64,000 nucleotides of DNA from Datura wrightii (GCA_035772735.1 JASDFA010000003.1:129711001-129775000), one strand, 5' to 3'. Shown: positions 22,154 to 33,885, counted from the first letter of the stretch. Notes: generated from the letters alone by a model not told the origin. Made by a program: numbers and translations.

Positions 22154-23410
22154 ATGCCTCCCTACTGAGTTAACGGAAGAAGGAACAGAAATGGAAATGG
22201 CCATGACAATGGCAATGGAGATGGGCACCAGCAAGCCCCACCAGCCCAAGTGGATCATGTGCTCGAGCAGGTCTCTCATGCTGAGTTTAGGGAAACTTTT
22301 CAGATGTTGGCCCAGGCTTTGACCACTCAGGTCAACCAACAGTAAGTGGCCCATGTCTCATAGAATGGGAGCTCAGCGACAACTCAAGTTTGGGATTTCC
22401 TCAGGAAGAATCCCCTTGAGTTCCTTGGGTCGAGAGTGGATGAGGACCCACATGAGTTTCTAGAGGAGATACAGAATATCACCCAGATTATGGGGGTTAT
22501 GGGAGAAGAGAGTGCAGGCTTAGCTTCCTATCAACTAAAATGGGTTGCTTATATTTGGTACCGTCAGTGTAGAGACGGTAGAGTAGTGGGTGCAGTTCCC
22601 AAGAGCTGGGATGAGTTCATGACAACTTTATTAGAAGATTCTTCCCTAGGGAGTTAAGGGAGGCAAATACGGCGGAGTTCATCAATTTGAAGAAATATAA
22701 TATGACAGTTCAAGAGTACGCCTTGGAGTTTGTCCAATTGTCTAAGTATGTGCCGGAGATAGTGGTAGACCAGGGGGCCCGTATGAACAGATTTGTGTAT
22801 GGAGTGTTCGACTCGCTAGTTAAGGAGTGTAGAACGACGATGCTAAATAGTGACTTAGACTTCTCTCAATTGGTCATATACGCCCAACAGATGGAGGCGG
22901 ATCAAATGATGGAAAAGGGGAGAGAGGCTAAGAGGGCCAGGACGAGTAGTGTTGAGTTTTCCCAAAAGAGGCCAAGTGGTGGGCATCGCAAGTAGTCTCG
23001 TCAGACATGATCAGATCCAGCGCCGTCATCAGCCAGCGTTCCATCCAGGTATAGGCGTGATTAGAGGGGATAGGCATCAGGCTCCATAGGTCAAGGGAGA
23101 AGGTCAGGAGAGCCCATTCTAGTTTGTAGCAAGTGTGGAAGGAAGTACCCAGAGAGTGCTTAGCAGGTTTAGGGGCATGCTTTGGGTGTGGGAAGCCTGA
23201 CCACATGCTCAGAGACTGTCTAATGGCCAGGCAAGGCCATGATAGAGGCCGTGATCCAACTTACAGTTCAGCAGCTCCACCAGCACGCTCATCTCAGCAG
23301 GGTGAATCCACTAGTACAGGTGGTGGTCAGCGTTAGAATAGGTTTTATGCCCTCTCATCTTGTCAGGAGCAGGAGGCCTCCCCAGATTGGGTCACTAGTA
23401 TGTTATGAGT
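22154..23410 (+). pseudogene. gag: Tek-2 gag with CCHC knuckle
   Basis: The start ATG at 22154 gives MPP followed, at codon 5, by TGA where relatives have Arg. The rest of the frame is a Gly/Asn/His repeat tract, then VDEDPHEFLEEIQNITQIMG and the capsid-like part, then VQEYALEFVQLSKYVPEIV and GARMNRFVYGV. A zinc knuckle CFGCGKPDHMLRDC lies near 23175-23216. Additional stops and frame changes occur near 22340, 22655 and 22995. Confidence 0.85.
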
Positions 23411-23720
23411 ATTTTATCTTGATGTTTATGCATTGTTTGATCTAGAGGCTACCTTGTCTTTTGTGACGCCCTATATTGCTAGTAGTTTCGAAGTCAGTCC
23501 CGAAATCCTATCAGAACCCTTCTCAGTACTCCAGTCAGTGACTTAGTTATTGCTTGACGGATATACAGGAATTTCCAGATAACAGTTCTTCAAAAAGTCA
23601 CCTCAGCAGATCTAGTAGAGTTAGACATGACAAATTTTGATGTTATCTTTGGTATGGATTGGTTGCATGCATGTTATGCCTTAGTAAATTATAGTACCAT
23701 GTAATAGAGTTTCAGTTTTT
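23411..23720 (+). pseudogene. pro: Tek-2 protease remnant
   Basis: The segment reads LDVYALFDLEATLSFVTPYI. Relatives have Asp-Leu-Gly-Ala at the active site, here Asp-Leu-Glu-Ala, so the catalytic loop is changed. VSPEILSEPFSV follows before a frame change. The stretch ends with FGMDWLHACYA. Confidence 0.78.
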
Positions 23721-25280
23721 GGGTGAGCCAATCCTAGAGTGGAAGGGTAGTTTTGTTGTGCCTGTAGGTCACTTTATTTCCTACCTTAAGGCCAGGAAGA
23801 TGATTTCCAAGGGTTGTGTTTACCATCTAGTTGGGGTAAAGGATGCTACATCCGAGGCCCTGACTCTCCAGTCAGTCCCTATAGTGTGTGAGTATCTAGA
23901 GGTTTTTCTAGATGATCTACCAGGAGTCCCTCTCGAGTGGGATATTGACTTTGGTATTGACCTTCTTCCTAATACACAACCTATATCTATTCATCCTTAT
24001 AGAATGGGTCCAGATGAGCTAATTGAGTTGAAAGAATAGTTGAAGAATCTCTTGGATAAGGGCTTCATCAGACCTAGCAAGTCCCTAGGGGGTGCACCAG
24101 TTCTCTTTGTTCGAAAGAAGAATGGTTCTCTTCATATGTGCATTGACTATTGACAGCTGAACAAGGTTAAAATCAAGAACAAGTATCCCCTCCCCAAGAT
24201 TGATAACTTGTTTGACCAACTTTAGGATGTCAAGTGCTTCTTAAAGATAGATCTCAGGTCCGGTTACCACCAACTCAGATTTAGGGAGAGTAACATCCCG
24301 AAGACAACTTTCAAGACTCGGTATGGTCACTATGAGCTTGTAGTTATGCCTTTTTGAGTAACAAATGCTCCTGCAACTTTTATGGATTTGATGAACAGGG
24401 TGTTCAAGCCATACTTAAACATGTTCATGACTGTCTTCATAGACGAAATTCTCATATACTCTCGGAGCGAGGAGGATCATGCCACTTATTTGAGGATTGT
24501 GCTACAGACTCTTAAGGATCACCAACTATTTGCTAAATTTAGCAAGTGTGAGTTTTAGCTGAACTCTGTAGCATTTTTAGGCCATGTGGTGTCTATTAAG
24601 GGTTAACAATTGGACTCCCAAAAGATAGAAGCTGTAAAGAATTGGCCTAAACCAGTTAGTCCTTCGGATATCAAGAGTTTCTTGGGTTTAACTGGCTACT
24701 ACATGAGGTTTGTTGAAGGATTTTCACACATTGTAGTACCGTTGACTAAGCTGACCCAGAAAAAAGTTAAATTTCAGTGGTTGGATGCTTGGGGGAAGAG
24801 TTTTCAAGAGTTAAAGACTCAACTCACTTCAGCCCTAGTGTTGACCCTAGTAGAGGGTACAGATGGATTTGTGGTGTATTGTGATGCCTCTAAGGTTTTT
24901 CTTGGTTGTGTGTTGATGCAACATGGTAAGGTCATCACGTATGCCTCTAGACAGCTTAAGACTCATCAGAAGAATTACTCGATGCATGACCTTGAATTGG
25001 CAGCAGTGGTGTTTGCATTGAAGATTTGGAGGCACTATTTGTATGGGGTCCATGTTGTTTACGGAACACAAGAGCCTACAACATGTGTTCACCCAGAAGG
25101 ACCTAAACTTGCGACAAAGGAGATGGTTAGAGCTTCTTAAGGACTATGACATGAGTGTCCTTTATCATCTGGGCAAGGCCAATATAGTGGCGGATGCCCT
25201 CAGCAGACTTTCTGTGGAAAGTGTCTCTCATGTGGAGGAGGAAAGAAAAGAGTTGGTGAAGGATGTGCGCCGACTTGCAT
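23721..25280 (+). pseudogene. pol: Tek-2 reverse transcriptase and RNase H, catalytic Asp lost
   Basis: The linker ILEWKGSFVVPVGHFISYLK and GCVYHLVGVKD lead to RT. The catalytic box at 24436-24447 reads Phe-Ile-Asp-Glu instead of FIDD, a change that should abolish polymerase activity. Stops are seen near 24038, 24154 and 24358. The connection and RNase H (24610-25140) are open for 176 codons: SFLGLTGYYMRFVEGFS, VYCDASKVFLGCVLMQHG and HDLELAAVVFALKIWRHYL. A frame change near 25060 separates the end, VLYHLGKANIVADALSRL. Confidence 0.88.
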
Positions 25281-26795
25281 AATTAGGAGTTCATCTTGTT
25301 GACTCAACGGATGGTGGTTGCATTATTCAGAATGGTTGAGAATCCTCTTTTGTGACTGAGGTCAAGGCTAGACAAGATGAGGATCCTATTTTAGTAAAGT
25401 TGAAGGAAGCGATTCAGAATTAGAAGGTAGAGGTCTTCTCCCAAGGGAAAGATGGAGTACTTCGATATCAGGAACATTTGTGTGTTCTAGGCATTGATGA
25501 TTTGAGGGAGCGGATGTTGCATGAGGCTAACGGTTCCCGATATTCTATAGATTCAGGTGCCACCAAGATGTACCGTGACCTATGGAAAGTTTATTGGTGG
25601 AATGGCATGAAGAAGCACATAACGGAGTTTGTGGCTAAGTTCCCAAATTGTTAACAAGTGAAAGTGGAGTATCAAAGGCCAGGAAGTATGCTGCAAGACA
25701 TCAGTATTCCCACTTGGAAGTGGGAAGAGATCAATATGGATTACATCATAGGGTTGCCTCACACACGTCGACAGTATGATTCTATTTTAAGTGGTTGTGG
25801 ACAGGTGACTAAAGCAGCCCATTTTCTACAAGTCAAAACTACCAATTCAGATGAGGACCATGCTAAGTTGTATATTTAGGAGTTAGTTCATTTGCATGGT
25901 GTTCCTTTTCCATCATATCAGATAGAGGTACTCAATTCACCTTGCAGTTTTGGAAGTCGTTTCAAAAGGGACTTGGTACTTAGGTCAAGCTTAGCACAAC
26001 TTTTCACCCGCAGACGGATGGTCAGGCCGAGCGAACCATTCAGATTCTTGAGGATATGTTGAGAGCATGTGTGATTAACTTCAAAGGTAGTTGGGATGAT
26101 TATTTACCTCTTTATCTAGTTTGCTTTACAACAACAATTACCACTCCAGTATTCAGATGGCTCCATCTGAGGCTCTTTATGGGCGGAGATGCAGATCACC
26201 TATTGATTGGTTTGAAGTAGGTGAAGCTACGTTGATAGGTCCAGATTTAGTTCATGAGGCTATAGAGAAAGTTCAACTTATAAGGGAAAGGACGAAAACA
26301 GCTTAGAGTCATCAAAAGTCCTATGGAGATGTGAGAAGGAGAGAACTCAAATTTGAAGTTGATGATTGGGTGTTTCTGAAAGTGTCTCCCATGAAGGGAG
26401 TGATGAGTTTCAAAAAAGAAGAGAAGCTTGGTCCCCGATATATTGGCCCGTACAGGATTGTGAGATATGTTGGCAAGGTGGCCTATGAGTTGTAGTTGTC
26501 CAGGGAGTTAGCCTCAATGCATCTAGTTTTTCATGTATCTCTCTTGAAGAAGTGCATTGGTGATCCTGCATTAGTTGTTCCGGTAGAGAGCATTGGTGTA
26601 AAGAATAGCCTTAACTATGAAGAGGTTCCAGTTGAGATCATTGATCTTCAGGTTCGGAAGTTAAGGAACAAAGAAGTAGCTGCAGTAAAGGTTCTATGGA
26701 GAAATCAACTTGTCGAGGGAGCTACATGGGAAGCTGAAGTAGATATGATGGGTAAATACCCGTATCTTTTCCCTTCCGACTCAGTTCCAGCTTGA
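25281..26795 (+). pseudogene. pol: Tek-2 integrase with chromodomain-like tail
   Basis: Blocks in order: KWEEINMDYIIGLPHTRRQY (first Asp), a SDRG-like box near 25910-25935 crossing a frame change, and DGQAERTIQIL (Glu) near 26030. SEALYGRRCRSPIDWFEVGE follows, then a GPY/F-like module, LVFHVSLLKKCIGDPALVVP and VKVLWRNQLVEGATWEAEVD ending at TGA 26793-26795. The last block is the CHD-type chromodomain-like tail of Tekay elements, thought to guide insertion toward heterochromatin. Stops and at least two frame changes break the core. Confidence 0.86.
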
Positions 26796-27026
26796 GGTCT
26801 CAGTTTCATCCTTAGTACTCTATTTAGTTTAATTTCTAGTTCATGTCTCTTGGTTTTTTTCATGTCAAAGCATGTATGTGTGATTCATGAATTCAGTTCA
26901 ATCATGTATTTCAGTCCGGAGTGTAGCCACTCCTTCAGTTTTCATCTTTAGATAGTCAGTATTTGGGATGGCAATTCCTTTCCCAAGTTATTCAGTATGT
27001 TTACCCATATTCGAGGATGAATGTTC

Positions 27027-27041
27027 CAAAGGGGGAGATAT
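27027..27041 (+). other. Polypurine tract of Tek-2
   Basis: AAAGGGGGAGATAT directly before the 3' LTR. It is preceded by the conserved word tcgaggatgaatgttc also found before the Tek-4 LTRs. Confidence 0.8.
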
Positions 27042-29184
27042 TATAATTCCCCAAAAGCCCCTAAGATTAGACCCGAGGTTTAATCGGAGAGAGCAGGAAA
27101 ATGTTGCACCAGGCCACAGGACGACTCGTCCAGTGACCCGTGAAGTCACTTCATGAGTCATGATGTGGCTCGTTCAATAGATAGAAGATTGGAGGTTGAA
27201 GTTGTTATGGGGACTTGATAGCGAGTGGGACGATGAGTCGTCCAGTGGCCTACCCCACGAGTTGTGGACATGGGGTTTTCACGGGTGCAGCCACGAGCCG
27301 TAAAGTCACTTCGTGACCCGTGAAATTAGTCGTGGTCAAGATGAAGAGTTGGAGGTCTGAATTTTCCTATGGACTTCACGAGTGTGGGCCACAAGTCATG
27401 ACCCAACCAACGACTCATGGAGTCCCTTGTGAGGACTAGCAGGGTCATTTTTCATGCGAAATTAGTAAGGGTGTTTAATAATTCCTAAGATCCTAAAACC
27501 TAAACTATGTCATTTTAAGCTCTGTTAGAATGGTTTTAAGAAGCTTTAGCCTATTCTAAATCATTCTCTCCCATGCATGCAAGCTTAGAGAGTTTCTTTA
27601 AAGATCAAGTCTAAGAATTCCCCTACTTATTCCCCAAATCTCTTGGGATTTCAAGGAAGGGTGTAGATCAGCTTACCCAGGTATATAGGGTCATAAATGA
27701 GAGTTTCCCTTCACTCTCATGCCCAAATCCCTTCTCAAGTTCATGAATTCAAGTGTATAATTCAATAGGGTTTTAACCTAAGTTTATGAAATTCTCTATG
27801 TTTAATTCATGGGTCAATTCCCTTCATGTTTAAAATGATGTTTTAAGATTCATGGGTAGGTTTTATAACTATCTTGATTACAATTCATGATTTCAAGTTT
27901 AAGAATATGATGCCCGATTATTCAAGTTTCATGAAAAGTCGAGTTTATGATTTATGCTTCCAAGTGTGATGAAATATCTAGCATGTATGAATGTTTAAAA
28001 ATTATCCATGAATATATTCATGATTTTACTTATGATATCTATTTCATGCAAGCATGATGTTAAGATTTGAGCAAGCCCTCTCAAGTGAAGCATGATTTCA
28101 TGATTTAGCCAAGGCTAATAAATCCAGTTATCTCAAGTTTTGGAGTCAAGACTCCTCATATATTAAGATTTAAGTTATGTTTTGATATATGATTATATGA
28201 GCATTATATATATTTTGGGAGTAGTGTCTAGCATCGAGAGTAGGCTAGGGGTTCCAAGGTTCCCAAGTCTCATAAACTACGCGCCAACGTAGGTTTACTT
28301 TAGGGCCTCTCAAGAGAGCGCTTCCCCGATCCAAGGGCACACTGTGATATCACACCTTACTTAATCCTTTGCCCTGGAAAGGCTTAGGATGACCCTCCTC
28401 CACGTGGGAAAGACGTGGGATCATCATGCACTCATACATGGTGGTTGTCGGTTACGACGAGTCTCTCATTATTCCTCATGATTTCAGTTATGCATATACT
28501 ATAAGATATTATATCATGTTTTTAGCAGGTTTGTTACAAGGATCAGTTTGTGAACTTTTACCTATGATCTCAGATATGGCAAGCCATATGCACTTATTTC
28601 AGTTTATGTCTACTTATGTTTTCAGATATCAACATATAACCTTTATCCTCAAAATCTTATGATTTTATGATTTAAGATATGCATGATTGAAGTTTTACTT
28701 ACTTAGCTTGTTTTAGTTATCTTGCATACTCAGTACGTTCCAACTACTGACTGCATACTCTATGCTATATCATTTCATGATCCAGGTTCAGGCATTCAGA
28801 CTCAGTCGCGCCGTTAACTAGTCTCTAGAGTTTATCCTTGACAACATTGTTGGTGAATCCTCATCCTTCGAGGACCTTCAGTTAGTTGAGTGTTTTTATT
28901 TTCAGTTTCAGACTTCTACAGCTAGTTGGGGTGTTGTCCCATCACCTTATCATTATGTTAGAGGCTTTTCAAATATAGAGTTGTATATTCAGTTTTCGAT
29001 TCAGTGTTTTGACATTTTTGTTGGATAGATGTTTTATTATTCAGACTTCCACTATTTCAGAATTTAGTTATCTGCTTTGTAAATGTTGAGCTTTAGTTTT
29101 CATGTTCATGCCATGGATCGATCTGGAGCCATTTATGATTCTAGGTTTCGTGTCTCGATTTGGGCCAATGTTTGGGTCGTGACA
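27042..29184 (+). repeat. Tek-2 3' LTR
   Basis: 2143 bp, aligned with the 5' LTR. The first dinucleotide TG has become TA; the end GGTCGTGACA is intact. The next base, 29185, resumes the Tek-1 integrase. Confidence 0.92.
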
Positions 29185-29565
29185 TATTATGTCGGTCTTT
29201 ATAGGATTTTGTGCGTGTTTGCAATGTGGCTTATGAGTTGGAGTTGCCGGCAGAGTTAGCTTCAATGCATCTAGTTTTCCATGTGTCCTTATTGAAAAAG
29301 TGCATTGGTGATCTAGCTCTTGTTGTTTCAGTAGAGAGCATTAGTGTGAAGGACAACCTTATATATGAGGAGGTTCCGGTTGAGATCCTTGATCATTAGG
29401 TTCGCAAGTTGAGGAACAAGGAGGTAGCTTCGGTGATGATTTTATGGAGAAATTAGCTAGTTGAGGGAGCTACATGGGAAGTTAAAGCTTATATGATAGC
29501 TAGATACCTGCATTTTCCTCTTCTAGTTCAGTTCCAAGTTAAGGTACTAGTTTCCTCCCTGCATA
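29185..29565 (+). pseudogene. pol: Tek-1 integrase tail (second segment)
   Basis: Continuation of the Tek-1 integrase after Tek-2. It holds VAYELELPAELASMHLVFHV, KKCIGDLALVV and a chromodomain-like end related to ILWRN, stop, LVEGATWEV. A TAG at about 29398 and a second TAG in the chromodomain replace Gln in Tek-2. Coding homology ends near 29530, and Ath-3 begins 35 bp later, so the Tek-1 3' LTR is not present in the window. Confidence 0.85.
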
Positions 29566-29742
29566 TGATGTGTCACGATTATACGACACTTTCAATGCTT
29601 AAAACCAAGAAAATATGCACATTCCGGGTATGTTTATGTAGGTATGATGTGTTTTGTGTTTAATGTTGCAGGAAAACAGGTTCGGAAGTGAATTGGGCAA
29701 ATTAATGCTTAAAACAACTGAACAAGTGACTGCCAGGCACTT

Positions 29743-30160
29743 CACGAGTCGTTGGCACTTAGCACAACTCGTTGCTGAAGTCGTGGGCAAAGGTTGAGTT
29801 TAGAAGTTGCAAGACCAGTGTACCTGACGGGTTGAGGGAACGACTCATTACATCTGGTAACGAGTCGTGAAGTCAGTCGTGAAGACTAGAAGAGAAATTA
29901 TTGACAAAGTAATTAGTGGAGACGACGAAAGACATAAAGAGTCGTAGTTGACTAAATGACTCGTTGGAAAATCACTGGAACCAACCGTAAGATACACTGA
30001 AGATTTGAAGAAGTTAGACCACGAGGGGCCTAATGACTCGTGCCCATGAACAACGAGTCATTAGGTGACCCATTTCCACAACTGGGTTTGATGCTGAGGA
30101 CGACTGATTTTAGCAAGGCACGACTCGTCAAATGTCCTAACGAATCATTACCAAGCCCGT
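29743..30160 (+). repeat. ACGANTCGT dyad array in Ath-3 LTR
   Basis: About ten copies by eye: CACGAGTCGTTGG, ACAACTCGTTGC, AACGAGTCGTGAAG, AATGACTCGTTGG, TAATGACTCGTGCC, AACGAGTCATTAGG, CACGACTCGTCAAATG and variants. Both orientations occur. The array ends about 55 bp before the TATA box. Confidence 0.85.
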
Positions 30161-30213
30161 GATCACTGATGACCTGGTTTCAAGTTTTAGTTAGGAAAAA
30201 GTTTTCTTGGAAC

Positions 30214-30221
30214 TATAAATA
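30214..30221 (+). promoter_or_regulatory. TATA box of Ath-3 LTR
   Basis: TATAAATA directly downstream of the dyad array, in the middle of the LTR as expected for a U3/R boundary region. Confidence 0.6.
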
Positions 30222-31134
30222 CACTGTTTAGGTTTATTTTCGACGTACAATTTAGTTTTACTATTTTTTTCACATAGGATTTTGGTGTTGTATGACTATT
30301 CTTGGTTCAAGAAACAAAGTTTGCAATTTTTTTCTTGAATTTAAGGATGAAAAGCAACATTGGAACTAATTCATCAAGTTTGGAGTTTTATTCAATTTAC
30401 TTGGTTTTCTTCTATGATAATTTATAAGTTGAAATTATGATTTATTCAATATTTTGTGATTGTGATCATTCAAACATGAGTAGCTAAACACATAACTAGG
30501 ATTGTGGGAACCAAGATGAATTAATGCATATATTGTTTTTCCCTTCATTTTAATTGAGTCTTGACGGTTGCAAATGTTAGGGCTTGACTTATTTTTACTT
30601 ACCGGACCAAGGAGGTAGTGAATGAGAATAGGGATTAACAATGGAGATATGAGGCTATCAATCCTCATCTAATAACTTGAACTTGTCCGGGGATAGATAA
30701 TCCGATATTAAGGGTAAGGGTTAATTAAACATACACTCATATAAGGACCAAGTTGTGTGGTGATAATCATCTAGATTAGGGACCAACCATTTAGGTTAAC
30801 CTAACTTACCGATATTGCATGTTAAACACCGGAATGGATCACTAGTGTAAAAAACTTGTGGTTATGAAGTCTTGGGGAACACAATCCTAGTCAATTCGTT
30901 AATTGAATAGAAACCGAATTTGACTTAAGCATTTAGTATTTTTTATTAATATTTAGTAGTTTATATCTTTCACCCTTAGGAAATAAGTAACCTGATAGTA
31001 ATAGCTATTCACATTAACTCAAGTTCTTTCCATATTCCATGTGGGATCGACCCCAACCTCTAGTTGGGTTCTATATTTGACATCGACTGCTTTATATCTC
31101 AATTGCGAGGTGTAATTTGGGCGACATCAAGTTT

Positions 31135-31152
31135 CGACGCTGTTGCTGGGGA
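31135..31152 (+). other. Primer binding site of Ath-3 (tRNA-Asp type)
   Basis: CGACGCTGTTGCTGGGGA, 14 of 18 positions matching the complement of a tRNA-Asp 3' end, six bases after the LTR end CATCA. Spacing matches other Athila/Tat elements. Confidence 0.82.
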
Positions 31153-31257
31153 ATACGGCTAAGGCTTTTGTTAATTGTGTTTGCTTTACTATTGGTTCTT
31201 ATTTTGCTTTTTATTTTTCTTTTGTTTTTTTTTGCTTAACAGGTCTTAGGTTCGTGC

Positions 31258-32873
31258 ATGCCCGGTACTAGAAGCCAAGGAAAATCCTTTATTCCAATCG
31301 ATCACGAACTTGAGCATACATTAAGAAACCTGAGAATAATGGCCAACATCTAAGAGCAAGAAACCGTGGACCAAGCCATAATGAGAATGTTGGCTGAGGA
31401 GCAAGATCGGGCTAGAGATCGTGAGTTAGCTAGAGTTGTTGAAGAGCAACGTCTAGCTGCAGAAGGAGAGCAAGCTAGACAACACAAAGGTCCAGACCAC
31501 CAGAGACATCGGTATTTTGATGATGATGAAGCTGATATAGATGAAGCCGCTGCCACTAGAGCTATAGTCCCTCCTCCTTTGCCTGCTGGGGCAAAGTTTG
31601 ATATTATCAGTGCAATGATCCAACTGCTCAACATGAAGGGAATATTTTCGGGTCATGCGTCTGATGATGTCCATGCTCACTTTACAAATTTCGTGGGTAT
31701 ATATAAGGCATACAAACAATTGGGAGTGAGCCAGGAAGCAATCAGACTGAGGTTATTTCCCTTCTCATTAGGGAGTGAGGCAACGATGTGGTTGGCTGAG
31801 CTTCCAAATGATTCCATCACTACTTAGGGGTAACTTAAGAGAGCTTTTCTTGAAAGGTTCTACCCACCTTCCAAAGAGTTGCAGTTGAAAGATGAAATAT
31901 ATAACTTCAGACAATTGAATTCAGAGGCACTTCATGAGACATGGCTGCGTTTCAACAAGAATCTCAAAATGGTGCCAAATCACATGATTCCAGATGATAC
32001 ATTGTTGGATATCTTCTATAGGTCTCTAAATGCTAACACCAAGGCAGTGGCTGACACCATCTCTGGCGGAACCTTTATGAGCCACACTTATGCAGAGGCT
32101 ACTAAGCTACTTGACAGGATCACCAAAACCTACAGAGCTTGGCACACTAGAGAGTTGGAGATTCCAGCTGGTTCTTATGCAGTTGGTATGTTTGCAGAAT
32201 AGAGAAGAAAATATGAAGAGCGTGATCAAGATATTGTTGACATTAAAACAACTATGGGGTTGTTTGCTAATAATATGATGGGAGCTGGAGCTGAGAAAGT
32301 TAATGCTGTGGGTTCTAAGGGCAAGGTCTCGAGGAATGATGGATGCAGATCTGAGTCTGAAGAGGAATCTAACTATTTAAATGATCAGAGGGCAGGTTTC
32401 CGGACCAACACCCAAGGGTCTAACCAGGACTCTTGGCTTCAAGGTCAAGGGAACCAAGGTTGGAACTTTTACAAGGATAACAATTACAACCGTGGCCAGT
32501 ACAGAGATAATAGAGATTGGAAGAAGCGTGATGAGTACAAGAATGATAGAAGCGGTCTTTATGTTCCTTTAAGGAATCGTGAATCAGAGTCCAGTGTTTC
32601 AAGGGTTAAAGACATGTTTTATAAAGTAGTTAAGTAGGTGGAGACAACATATAGACATTTTAAGGAGCTCTGCACTGATATTTCTGGTATGAACCAAAAG
32701 GTGGAATCACATGCCGTGGCCATTAAGCAGATTGAGCAGCAGCTGAGTCAGATGTTTGTTGCAATGAACCAGAGGAAGAAAGGAACACTTCCCAGAAACA
32801 CAGTACAGAATCCTAAAAATGACAGTCACTGCATGGAGGTCACTATAGGAGTGGGAAGGCGATCGTTGATCCT
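31258..32873 (+). pseudogene. gag: Ath-3 gag
   Basis: The start MPGTRSQGKSFIP at 31258 is followed by a Glu/Arg/Ala-rich stretch that could form a coiled coil (31366-31500). The capsid-like domain shows GIFSGHASDDVHAHFTNFVG, RLRLFPFSLGSEATMWL and RFYPPSKELQLKDEIYNF. An Asn/Gly/Arg-rich tail follows (NQGWNFYKDNNYNRGQYRDN). No CCHC knuckle is clear. The frame is single to about 32800 and carries stops at about 31350, 31825, 31831, 32200 and 32635, several at Trp or Gln positions. Confidence 0.82.
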
Positions 32874-33333
32874 TTGAGGCCAGTTGTGATTGATGACACA
32901 GAAGAGTACGTATTGATTAATGATGACAGGTTAGCAGATTCCGAGGATTCGACTTTGGTTGGAGATTCTATGGTGAATATTAATCCTAGTAAAGCAAAGG
33001 AGCATGGATCTGGCAATGAGAAGGAGAAAAAGGTTCAGCAAAACTTCATACAGATCCCTAGACCTTCTCCTCCTTTTCCACAACAATTGAAGAAAAAGGT
33101 CGAAGATGGGAAGTATCACAAGTTCATTTCCATGTTGAAGCAATTGTTCGTGAACATCCCATTAGTTGAGGCACTTGAGAAGATGCCCGGCTATTCCAAA
33201 TCCATGAAGGACCTTGTCACTAGAAAGAGGACTGTGAGTTTCGAACCTGCAGACAACTTGCACCATTGTAGTGCAATAGCATCCCGTTCTCTTGTTCAAA
33301 AGAAGGAAGACCCTGGAGCATTCACTATACCAT
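32874..33333 (+). pseudogene. pro: Ath-3 protease-proximal region, truncated by Tek-3
   Basis: A frame change near 32850 leads to a 153-codon open stretch with PSPPFPQQLKKKVEDGKYHK, FVNIPLVEALEKMPGYSKSM and KKEDPGAFTIP. The same blocks precede the protease in Ath-1 (FPQRLKKHKEE, VHINLPLVDVLQGVSKYAKY, KLKDPGSFKIQITIG). The active-site segment that should follow is missing because Tek-3 begins at 33334. Confidence 0.82.
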
Positions 33334-33424
33334 TGTAATACCCCAGGAAGGCCTAAGAATAGACTCGGGAGTTTTATTTGAAAAATGCAGAAAATGTAGA
33401 AAAATATCACAACACGGGCCACAG

Positions 33425-33800
33425 AACGACTCGTGGTATCAAACCACGATCGTTGTATAATGTCGTTGGTTAGGGAAAGGTTGATGGAAGTGGAGACAAC
33501 GGGAGACCCAAAGACCCGTTAGAAGAAGCCACGGATCGTTGGTTGTGGTCTTAGTTTGGGGATTTATATTTCTAGTATGCTTGATGGGGGGAAACAATGA
33601 TCCGTTGTTTGTGGTGACGGGTCGTGGTGTGACCCGTTAGAAGATAAGATTCCAAGGTCCATGAGCAAACCACGGACGATGTAACGGACTATTGATTGTT
33701 AGGACGAGTCATCCTATTCATCCACTGAATGGTTCCAAAAGTAGGTCTTCAGCAGTGCATACGAAGAGGGACACGACGGGTCATAGTTGGTTCCAACGAC
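33425..33800 (+). repeat. Dyad cluster in Tek-3 LTR
   Basis: Words such as AACGACTCGTGG, AACCACGATCGTTG, GACGGGTCGTGG, GTGACCCGTTAG, GGACGAGTCATCC and CAACGACCCGTTGG recur in both orientations. The cluster ends about 80 bp before a TATA-like box. It uses the same half-site logic as the Ath-2, Ath-3 and Tek-2 arrays. Confidence 0.75.
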
Positions 33801-33878
33801 CCGTTGGTGCTTTCCATTGGTCCCATCCAGCCAAATTTCAGGGAAGGTTCATTAAGGGTATTTTTGACTTTTACATGA

Positions 33879-33885
33879 TATAAGG
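33879..33885 (+). promoter_or_regulatory. TATA-like box of Tek-3 LTR
   Basis: TATAAGG just downstream of the dyad cluster. The aligned Tek-2 segment (near 20300) has lost the motif, so the call rests on this LTR alone. Confidence 0.45.

Larger units (their letters stand above)
19826..29184 (+). mobile_element. Tek-2, chromovirus with both LTRs
   Basis: A 9.36 kb plus-strand element: 5' LTR 19826-21946, initiator-Met primer site, gag, protease, RT, RNase H, integrase with chromodomain-like tail, polypurine tract and 3' LTR 27042-29184. Flanking 5 bp words are tggta (19821-19825) and tatta (29185-29189), a decayed target duplication. The two LTRs have diverged considerably by eye, which suggests an old insertion. 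Confidence 0.92.
29566..31129 (+). repeat. Ath-3 5' LTR
   Basis: 1564 bp from TGATGTGTCACG to GGCGACATCA. A dyad array fills about 29743-30160 and the TATA box follows. The end region resembles the Ath-2 LTR end, but overall similarity is low. Confidence 0.85.
29566..33333 (+). mobile_element. Ath-3, 5' part of an Athila/Tat-like element
   Basis: Plus-strand LTR (29566-31129), Asp-type primer site, gag and the start of the protease region. It is cut at 33334 by Tek-3. The remainder, including RT to 3' LTR, is not found in the window. The left flank gcata (29561-29565) would be one copy of its target duplication. Confidence 0.85.
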
